Shown here: positions 6,936 to 11,012 of the stretch, in pieces | Layout: every line of letters begins with the position of its first letter | Position numbering within the stretch: the first letter of the stretch is position 1 | Assembly (NCBI GenBank): GCA_910577675.1 | Contig: CAJTOR010000077.1 | Coordinates: 1-11,012 of the forward strand | DNA from: an uncultured Lachnospiraceae bacterium | GTDB lineage: Bacteria > Bacillota > Clostridia > Lachnospirales > Lachnospiraceae | Direction of reading: 5' to 3' | DNA: 11,012 nt | Program-made: the position numbers and the translations under genes | Notes under the pieces: generated by a model | Database searches by the model: none | The model's input: the letters and a program-made list of their open reading frames with translations, nothing else | Told to the model about the DNA's origin: nothing

Positions 6936-7406
6936 ATGATGACAAAACAGGTCATATTTAAATTGGGGAGCGAGCAATACGGGATGGATATTTCGCTGGT
7001 AAGCGGGATAGAGAATTATATGAGGGTGGTCCCGATACCAAATGCCCCGGCGCATATTATAGGGATCTTAAATCTGCGCGGAAATGTAATTCCGATCTAC
7101 AGCCTTCGCAGAAAATTTAACATGGAAGAAGTTATGGGAACAGCAACAACGCAGCTTCTTGTGACAAACTGCCGGGGAACTTTGGTGGGCTATAAGGTGG
7201 ATTCCGTTTCGGAAATCATAGAAATTGATGAGTCCCTGATCCGCCCAATCCCGCCGATCGTAAAAAGTGAGGAAACAGGTTATGCCAAAGGCGTAGCAGA
7301 AAAAAAAGGACAACTGGTCGTGCTCCTTGATATCGAGAATATCTTAAACGAGCAGGAGCGCAGAGCTGTTAAAGAATTTGCGGAAGAGAGCAGTAAGGAA
7401 GAATAA
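6936..7406 (+). CDS. cheW: chemotaxis coupling protein CheW
   Basis: A 156-residue single-domain CheW, the adaptor that links chemoreceptors to the histidine kinase CheA in polar signalling arrays. The family pattern covers residues 4-140: an opening strand (QVIFKLGSEQYGMDI), then the VSGIENYMRVVPIPNAPAHIIGILNLRGNVIPIYSLR block with the conserved NLRG turn, then VGYKVDSVSEIIEI, and GQLVVLLDIENIL near the end. An acidic tail (EFAEESSKEE) follows. AAGGAGGT (6917-6924) lies 11 nt before ATG 6936; a second ATG follows directly. The gene starts 72 nt after prfB without a clear promoter, so it may be co-transcribed, and it ends at a strong terminator. No other chemotaxis gene is in the window; orphan CheW genes outside che clusters are common in this group. 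Confidence 0.95.
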   Translation: MMTKQVIFKLGSEQYGMDISLVSGIENYMRVVPIPNAPAHIIGILNLRGNVIPIYSLRRKFNMEEVMGTATTQLLVTNCRGTLVGYKVDSVSEIIEIDESLIRPIPPIVKSEETGYAKGVAEKKGQLVVLLDIENILNEQERRAVKEFAEESSKEE

Positions 7407-7415
7407 GCAAAATAT

Positions 7416-7463
7416 AGATTGAGAAATCAGTAAGTTTTAAATCAGATTTCTCAATCTTTTTTT
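7416..7463 (+). terminator. intrinsic terminator of cheW
   Basis: AGATTGAGAAATC (7416-7428) pairs perfectly with GATTTCTCAATCT (7445-7457) over a 16-nt loop. T7457-7463 forms the U-tract. It starts 10 nt after the cheW stop and marks the end of the housekeeping block. Confidence 0.93.
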
Positions 7464-7700
7464 ATGTTTTATTGAGTGGATATATATATATTGTTATGTT
7501 ATATTTATATTTTTTATACTTTTTCTCACTGGAAATTTAACCTATTAATTGTGTGATGCAGGAAGATAAGCCCCATCTGACCTGTGAGAGCAGCATAGGG
7601 ATATAATTTTTTATATATCTTTACAGTCTTTGGAGAGAAAAATATTTTGCAACAAAATTAAGTTGCATAAATTTTTTTTTGTGTCAAAATTACCCATAAC
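7464..7700. other. AT-rich intergenic region, no gene seen
   Basis: No coding region is supported. It opens with an alternating AT tract (7479-7520) and contains a less AT-rich island (about 7556-7602). In that island CAGG and AGAT can pair with ATCT and CCTG, a weak hint of a structured RNA. A 6-bp inverted repeat, TGCAAC (7648-7653) and GTTGCA (7662-7667), is followed shortly by nine T (7672-7680) and could be a second, weak terminator. Confidence 0.4.
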
Positions 7701-7729
7701 TTGACATGACTTTCCTGTTATGCTAAAAT
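7701..7729 (+). promoter_or_regulatory. sigma-A promoter for the HTH/TPR regulator
   Basis: A perfect TTGACA (7701-7706), a 17-nt spacer ending in TGC, and TAAAAT (7724-7729) predict a start near 7736, about 50 nt before the ATG. With a consensus -35 and extended -10, the regulator is probably made constitutively, unlike its presumed target promoters. Confidence 0.85.
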
Positions 7730-7784
7730 TATTCTATCGATAAAAGAAAATAATGGAAACCAGTGTGGAATATATAGAGGGGGG

Positions 7785-9758
7785 ATGGGGTGCAGAATGG
7801 AAGAGTTAAATAACAGGAACAGTCTGAAAGAATATGACCTGATATATTTTGTATTTTCAACACAGAGAGATGGAAAGTCACCTGAAAAATATGAATATAT
7901 CCTGACATGGAAGGAATATCAGATGGAATATATCTGGGGATGTTTTCAGGCAATGGTATTTATGAAAAGGCGTGACTGGGCGGAATCCCTGTATTATAAT
8001 TATAAAAAGATGATAGAGATGGAAAGGTCAAAACGCAGGACGCGCAGTGCTGGGGAGGAATCAAGAAAAAGCTGGGAAAATACGGAACCTTTGTGGGAGA
8101 TGAATCTTTGCCGCGGTCGGGCGATGATTGCTTACTGGATTGATAAAAAGTTGACGGAGGCAGAAGAGTATCTGGTAAAGGCATTAAATGTAACATTTCC
8201 GGATTGGGAATTGGAAGATTGGAAGGGATTTCGGATTTCCCTGATCGAGTTAGAAAATGCGCTTGCCCTGGTGCGTGTCTGGGGGGAGCAGGGAAATGCC
8301 TGTAGGAACTCCGGCAGCAAAAGGAACTTGCTGGCGCACTGTGGACATTATATAGAAAAATATGTGACGGACAAGGAGGAACATGCAAAAATTTACAGTA
8401 AGTATGCGTGGGTGGAAGCAGAAGAGCGGATAAATGCGGGAGATGCAAAAGGAGCGCTTTCACTTTGTATGGGGGCGGTAGCGGAACTGGGCAGGTTTGG
8501 TATCGAATATTTTATGATTCCGTTGTTAAAGAAAATGGGGGAAATTTACAAAATAATTGGAAACTGTAAAGAAGAAACAAAGGTAAAACAAAGTATGGAC
8601 AGAATGCAGATGCGGTATGAAGAAACGCGGAAACAGATTGAAAATCACGAACCTTTTTTATCAAAGGGGCGCTGTGATAAATATCTGGGTGTATTGGTAC
8701 GTCTGAGAAAACGTTTTTTGGATCGGTGGTATCCGGAAAACTCTATATTCTGGAATTGCAGTCAGCGGATTTATCATTTGGATTGTGAGATGGTTAAAAG
8801 GGAGCGAATTGCCCGGGGTATAAGCCAGGAAGAACTGGCGGATGGAATATATCAGTTTGGAGGCGAAATCGGGCGGTTTGAGCGGCGGGAGGTAATGCTG
8901 AACAGCCGCAGATATAAAGAGATTACAAGGAAACTGGCGCTGCCTGATAAAAGATATCTGCATGATATCCGTACAACCATGCAGGAGGTGCTGGAACTAA
9001 AAAGGGATCTTCAGTTCTGTGCTGGCAAGCATCAGTATGACGGGATAAAAGTTTTGCTGCGGCAGATGGAAGAGAAACTGGATATGAATGTGATGGAAAA
9101 TTGGAGAATAGTGCGTTACTATCATAATGTGGTTGCAATAAATGAAAGGAGCAGACCCTATGAAGAAATTCTTTCGGAGGATTTAAAACTGCTTGAATTA
9201 ACCTGGTCTATTCCTTTAGAAGCATTGGCGGAGCAGGCCGTCCTGGAGCCGAGAAAACGGAGGGCAAAAAACAGGAAGGGAGAAAAGAGCAAAAAGCCGC
9301 ATCGGAAGAAGAAGACGATTTACCGTCCTCCATTTAAAATGGAAGCGCTTCTTTTGAACCAGATTGCTATATTGTTAAAGCTTCTTGGAAGGGAGGAGGA
9401 AGCGTTGAATCTGTACAAGGGCGTGACGCGTATGATAGAAAAGAGTGTGGTTCGTCCGGAATACCAGTATGGGACATATGCATTGTTGCTTGCTAATATG
9501 GCAAAAACAAATTGTTCGATTGAAGATGATGAAAAAGTAATAAAGCTTAGTTTAAGATGTGGGAAAATAGGCGGGGTTGGAGTTGACTATCTCACAATTG
9601 CATGTGCAATGCAGGATGACAGCTCAAACAGAGAGTGCTGTATCCAGATGATGAAGGACATATATTCTCTGTTTGAGCTGTTAGATGACCGTAAAAATAT
9701 GCTTGCTCTAGAAGATTATTTCAGAGGTGAATTTAATATGGAGATCAATGAAAATTAA
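7785..9758 (+). CDS. large XRE-type HTH regulator with helical (TPR-like) repeats
   Basis: A 657-residue, cytoplasmic, all-helical protein. An XRE-type helix-turn-helix sits in the middle (about 337-390): MVKRERIARGISQEELADGI, then QFGGEIGRFERR as the likely recognition helix. It is flanked by TPR-like helical repeats: N-terminal ones include about 105-133 and 205-235, C-terminal ones about 522-552. Peptide-sensing RRNPP regulators (Rgg, PlcR, ComR) pair an HTH with TPRs but place the HTH at the N-terminus. Large regulators with a central HTH occur in Lachnospiraceae. A strongly basic stretch (about 489-512, RKRRAKNRKGEKSKKPHRKK) interrupts the C-terminal repeats. The ATG at 7785 directly follows AGAGGGGGG; the in-frame ATG at 7797 is a plausible alternative. 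Its stop overlaps the stop of a convergent secreted-peptide gene, suggesting it senses that peptide (inference). Confidence 0.85.
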   Translation: MGCRMEELNNRNSLKEYDLIYFVFSTQRDGKSPEKYEYILTWKEYQMEYIWGCFQAMVFMKRRDWAESLYYNYKKMIEMERSKRRTRSAGEESRKSWENTEPLWEMNLCRGRAMIAYWIDKKLTEAEEYLVKALNVTFPDWELEDWKGFRISLIELENALALVRVWGEQGNACRNSGSKRNLLAHCGHYIEKYVTDKEEHAKIYSKYAWVEAEERINAGDAKGALSLCMGAVAELGRFGIEYFMIPLLKKMGEIYKIIGNCKEETKVKQSMDRMQMRYEETRKQIENHEPFLSKGRCDKYLGVLVRLRKRFLDRWYPENSIFWNCSQRIYHLDCEMVKRERIARGISQEELADGIYQFGGEIGRFERREVMLNSRRYKEITRKLALPDKRYLHDIRTTMQEVLELKRDLQFCAGKHQYDGIKVLLRQMEEKLDMNVMENWRIVRYYHNVVAINERSRPYEEILSEDLKLLELTWSIPLEALAEQAVLEPRKRRAKNRKGEKSKKPHRKKKTIYRPPFKMEALLLNQIAILLKLLGREEEALNLYKGVTRMIEKSVVRPEYQYGTYALLLANMAKTNCSIEDDEKVIKLSLRCGKIGGVGVDYLTIACAMQDDSSNRECCIQMMKDIYSLFELLDDRKNMLALEDYFRGEFNMEINEN

Positions 9759-9943
9759 TCTCTGTCAATAAGGTCTTCTAAAGGGTTTGGTTTTTTAGAG
9801 TTTAGGGTGCTTATCGCTGTGTTTTTGTCATCCGGTACAATCATCTGTTTATCAGCTACTAGACCAAGCAGGAGCAGCAGTATCGTGAAACTGCAAAGGA
9901 TGTTCTTTTGGAAACGTGATTTAAAAATTTGGTTCTTCTTCAT
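9755..9943 (-). CDS. small secreted peptide, candidate signal precursor
   Basis: A 62-residue protein with a classical export signal: a basic start (MKKNQIFKSRFQKN), a hydrophobic core (ILCSFTILLLLLGLVA) and a likely signal-peptidase site after LVA at residue 30. The remaining 32 residues are hydrophilic (DKQMIVPDDK to PLEDLIDRD) and have no cysteine. I start it at ATG 9943 because GAGAGG (9954-9949) lies 5 nt upstream; the in-frame ATG at 9982 has no ribosome site. Its TAA is the same TTAA (9755-9758) that ends the regulator on the other strand. A TATAAT at 10050-10045 drives it leftward from the divergent promoter region. I do not recognise a family. Size, signal peptide and contact with a TPR-type regulator fit a pro-peptide processed to a short pheromone. 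A small membrane-anchored protein is the alternative. Confidence 0.72.
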   Translation of the reverse strand: MKKNQIFKSRFQKNILCSFTILLLLLGLVADKQMIVPDDKNTAISTLNSKKPNPLEDLIDRD

Positions 9944-10003
9944 AGGAGCCTCTCTTTCTGCGCATTGGCTGCGTCTTTTCATGATAAATATGGTATTTTT
10001 TGT

Positions 10004-10041
10004 AACCGTCCAGGGAAAATAAGTTCCTTCTCTGGACGGTT
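10004..10041. other. 10-bp stem-loop at the 5' end of the peptide transcript
   Basis: AACCGTCCAG (10004-10013) pairs perfectly with CTGGACGGTT (10032-10041); GGAA and TTCC inside the loop can extend it. For the leftward peptide transcript it lies at or next to the predicted start (about 10038) and would form a stabilising 5' hairpin. On the plus strand it is followed by TTTATATTAT and could act as a weak terminator for read-through from the regulator. Confidence 0.6.
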
Positions 10042-10044
10042 TAT

Positions 10045-10073
10045 ATTATAAGCGATGGGTGGAGAGGGAAAAA
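10045..10073 (-). promoter_or_regulatory. leftward promoter of the secreted-peptide gene
   Basis: A perfect TATAAT (10050-10045) with, at 17 nt, only TTTTTC (10073-10068) in the -35 position. That hexamer lies inside the left arm of the inverted repeat. The poor -35 suggests dependence on an activator. The predicted leader is about 95 nt. Confidence 0.65.
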
Positions 10074-10127
10074 TAGCATTTAAACACAAAAATTCATGGA
10101 AAATTTTATTTAAATGCTATTTTTCCC
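10066..10127. repeat. perfect 19-bp inverted repeat, candidate shared operator
   Basis: GGGAAAAATAGCATTTAAA (10066-10084) is exactly repeated in inverse at 10109-10127, separated by 24 bp; an inner AAAATT/AATTTT can also pair. Each arm ends 15 bp from a perfect TATAAT (10045-10050 leftward, 10143-10148 rightward). Both promoters therefore see the same sequence in the same place, covering their -35 positions. This is what two oriented sites for one activator would look like. The downstream strand has no U-tract, so a terminator is unlikely. Confidence 0.85.
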
Positions 10128-10148
10128 CAGGGGGTAATGTGGTATAAT
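10120..10148 (+). promoter_or_regulatory. rightward promoter of the Cys-rich peptide gene
   Basis: An extended -10, TGG-TATAAT (10140-10148), has only TTTTTC (10120-10125) at the -35 position. This is the same hexamer and spacing as in the leftward promoter, inside the right repeat arm. The predicted start is near 10155. Confidence 0.75.
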
Positions 10149-10154
10149 CTGGAT

Positions 10155-10333
10155 AAATCAAAAAAGAAGGTATAGCAAGTAATTTGGTATGGGCTTTCCG
10201 GTCTGTTATCAATCACGGTCAAAAGGTCAGTTCCAGACGGTGAGAGTGCAGGAACAGGGGGAAAGTTACATATAGATTCCAGATCCCGGGCTTTAAAGGA
10301 TATGGGAAATTTTAGAAGAAGGAGGTGAAAAGT
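10155..10333 (+). other. long 5' leader of the Cys-rich peptide gene
   Basis: About 180 nt lie between the predicted start and the ATG. Two hairpins are possible: CCGGTCTG (10198-10205) with CAGACGG (10234-10240), one G bulged, and TTCC/ATCC (10277-10286) with GGAT/GGAA (10298-10308). I do not recognise a known riboswitch. A frame is open from 10176 to a TGA at 10326-10328 inside the Shine-Dalgarno, but it has no usable start codon except a late ATG (10302) that would give 8 residues. Confidence 0.45.
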
Positions 10334-10567
10334 ATGAAGTTGGTTCTTCCGGTTGGACGGGATAAGATGGTGACAGCGGCGGAGTTTGATGTAGAGCCGA
10401 GGTTTGGGTGTGCATGCTCTTACGTTAATGGTCATTATTTGACGGACGATAACGCTAGGATTTTTCCACCAGGTCTTTATCCATTTAATTGTCAGTGTGA
10501 TTGTTCGTTTGGACAAGATAACAAGGTCGCAAATTATGGCAAGGGCTTTAATGGCAATGAGTGGTAA
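10334..10567 (+). CDS. 77-residue five-cysteine peptide, possible RiPP-type precursor
   Basis: I do not recognise the family. The N-terminal 24 residues (MKLVLPVGRDKMVTAAEFDV, then EPRF) have no cysteine and resemble a leader. Then come two Cys clusters, GCACS (C26, C28) and NCQCDCS (C53, C55, C57), and a Gly/Asn/aromatic tail ending GKGFNGNEW. There is no hydrophobic signal, so export would need a dedicated transporter. AAGGAGGT (10319-10326) lies 7 nt before ATG 10334, an excellent ribosome site; the in-frame GTG at 10325 overlaps it and is rejected. The gene is monocistronic between the operator-controlled promoter and a terminator. Ribosomally made, modified peptides (for example ranthipeptides or bacteriocins) are possible, but no modifying enzyme is in the window. 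Metal binding through the CxC and CxCxC motifs is an alternative. Confidence 0.72.
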   Translation: MKLVLPVGRDKMVTAAEFDVEPRFGCACSYVNGHYLTDDNARIFPPGLYPFNCQCDCSFGQDNKVANYGKGFNGNEW

Positions 10568-10598
10568 CTACTGTAATAACAAAAAGTCCTGAAGGTTC

Positions 10599-10639
10599 AG
10601 TCCCCTGATTGCACTATATTATCAGGGGATTGGATTTTT
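10599..10639 (+). terminator. intrinsic terminator of the Cys-rich peptide gene
   Basis: AGTCCCCTGAT (10599-10609) pairs with ATCAGGGGATT (10621-10631) with one G-T pair over an 11-nt loop. GGA and five T follow (10635-10639). The lipoprotein gene downstream starts 33 nt later, so some read-through may feed it. Confidence 0.82.
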
Positions 10640-10672
10640 CATAACAAATTTTATTGTTAAAGGAGTAAATCG

Positions 10673-11012
10673 TTGAAAAGGAATATTAAATATCTATTTA
10701 TTTTTATAAGTGTTTTTATTTTGATTGGGTGTAGTAATGAAAAAAAGAATACTGAAAATTATATTTCCGTAGAGGGCATAGATAAAGAAGTTGACAATGC
10801 GAATGAGTCTAAGGACAGAGTAAATGAATTGAATAATGGAGAACAAAAAGTAGATGATAAGGATAGAAATGAAGATGAAACAACTGTGAATAAGTGGGAT
10901 GATAATAAAATACATTTTGAACCTCTCGAAAATTACAAAGAAAGTAGTATTCTTTCGGTTTATACACAGGACAATGATAATGAGTATTATTGTAATGCTC
11001 TCCTAAATCAGG
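10673..11012 (+). CDS. lipoprotein of unknown function (start only, runs off the window)
   Basis: The first 113 codons of a gene cut by the window end. The TTG start at 10673 is preceded by AAAGGAG (10659-10665) with a 7-nt spacer. The product opens with a type II signal peptide (MKRNIKYLFIFISVFILIGC): a basic start, a hydrophobic core, and lipobox LIGC with lipidation at C20. It would be anchored to the outer face of the membrane. A long, highly charged Asn/Asp/Glu/Lys-rich linker follows (about 21-85). A more structured part then begins at KIHFEPLENYKESSILSVYT, with a Cys in EYYCNALL. The coding sequence is markedly AT-rich compared with secA or prfB, suggesting acquired DNA. The family cannot be told from this part. 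No ATG alternative exists before the lipobox. Confidence 0.78.
   Translation, partial: MKRNIKYLFIFISVFILIGCSNEKKNTENYISVEGIDKEVDNANESKDRVNELNNGEQKVDDKDRNEDETTVNKWDDNKIHFEPLENYKESSILSVYTQDNDNEYYCNALLNQ

Noticed and set aside
9807..10022. 71-codon plus-strand frame with a hydrophobic middle
   Set aside because: It is antisense to the 62-residue peptide gene, lacks a ribosome site at its start, and its hydrophobic part mirrors the signal-peptide region of the minus-strand gene.
10066..10127. Intrinsic terminator
   Set aside because: The stem is AT-rich with a 24-bp gap, the T-run is inside the stem rather than after it, and the arms are equidistant from two outward -10 boxes, which fits an operator better.
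10106..10516. Minus-strand 136-codon frame over the Cys-rich gene and its leader
   Set aside because: It crosses a strong promoter, a ribosome site and the better-supported plus-strand gene, and its composition looks like an antisense shadow.

Overview
The window looks like chromosomal DNA from a motile, low-to-mid GC Clostridia, most likely Lachnospiraceae. The evidence is the housekeeping set (long-form HPF, single-type SecA with a zinc-binding tail, RF2 with the +1 frameshift), strong AGGAGG-type ribosome sites, consensus sigma-A promoters, and a YjfB-type motility protein plus a CheW. No species can be named from the sequence alone.

Layout. Bases 1-1143 hold the end of an unidentified membrane protein and a CPBP-family membrane protease with its own promoter. 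A bidirectional terminator separates the protease from a small convergent YjfB-family gene. Next is a long gene-free stretch (1407-2100) with five DnaA boxes, followed by the hpf promoter. hpf ends in a strong terminator, and secA has its own promoter and a structured leader. Between secA and prfB lies a 106-bp unit repeated twice in tandem, each copy able to fold into a long hairpin. prfB is encoded in two overlapping frames joined by the classic CUU-UGA-C shift site, and cheW follows, ending in a strong terminator.

From about 7464 on, the DNA is more AT-rich and looks accessory. It holds a 657-residue helix-turn-helix/helical-repeat regulator; a convergent 62-residue secreted-peptide gene whose stop codon shares the same TTAA with the regulator's stop; a divergent promoter pair built around a perfect 19-bp inverted repeat; a 77-residue five-cysteine peptide gene with its own terminator; and the start of a TTG-initiated lipoprotein.

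How the genes may work together. The right-hand part is best explained, by inference, as a peptide-signalling module. A cytoplasmic TPR-like regulator (RRNPP/Rgg-like in concept, but with a central rather than N-terminal HTH) may sense a processed form of the 62-residue exported peptide and act at the two symmetric repeat arms. It would then switch on both the signal gene (leftward) and the Cys-rich peptide gene (rightward). The geometry supports shared control: each arm edge lies exactly 15 bp from a perfect TATAAT, and neither promoter has a recognisable -35. The identity of the ligand, the DNA-binding claim and the nature of the Cys-rich product are not shown by the sequence.
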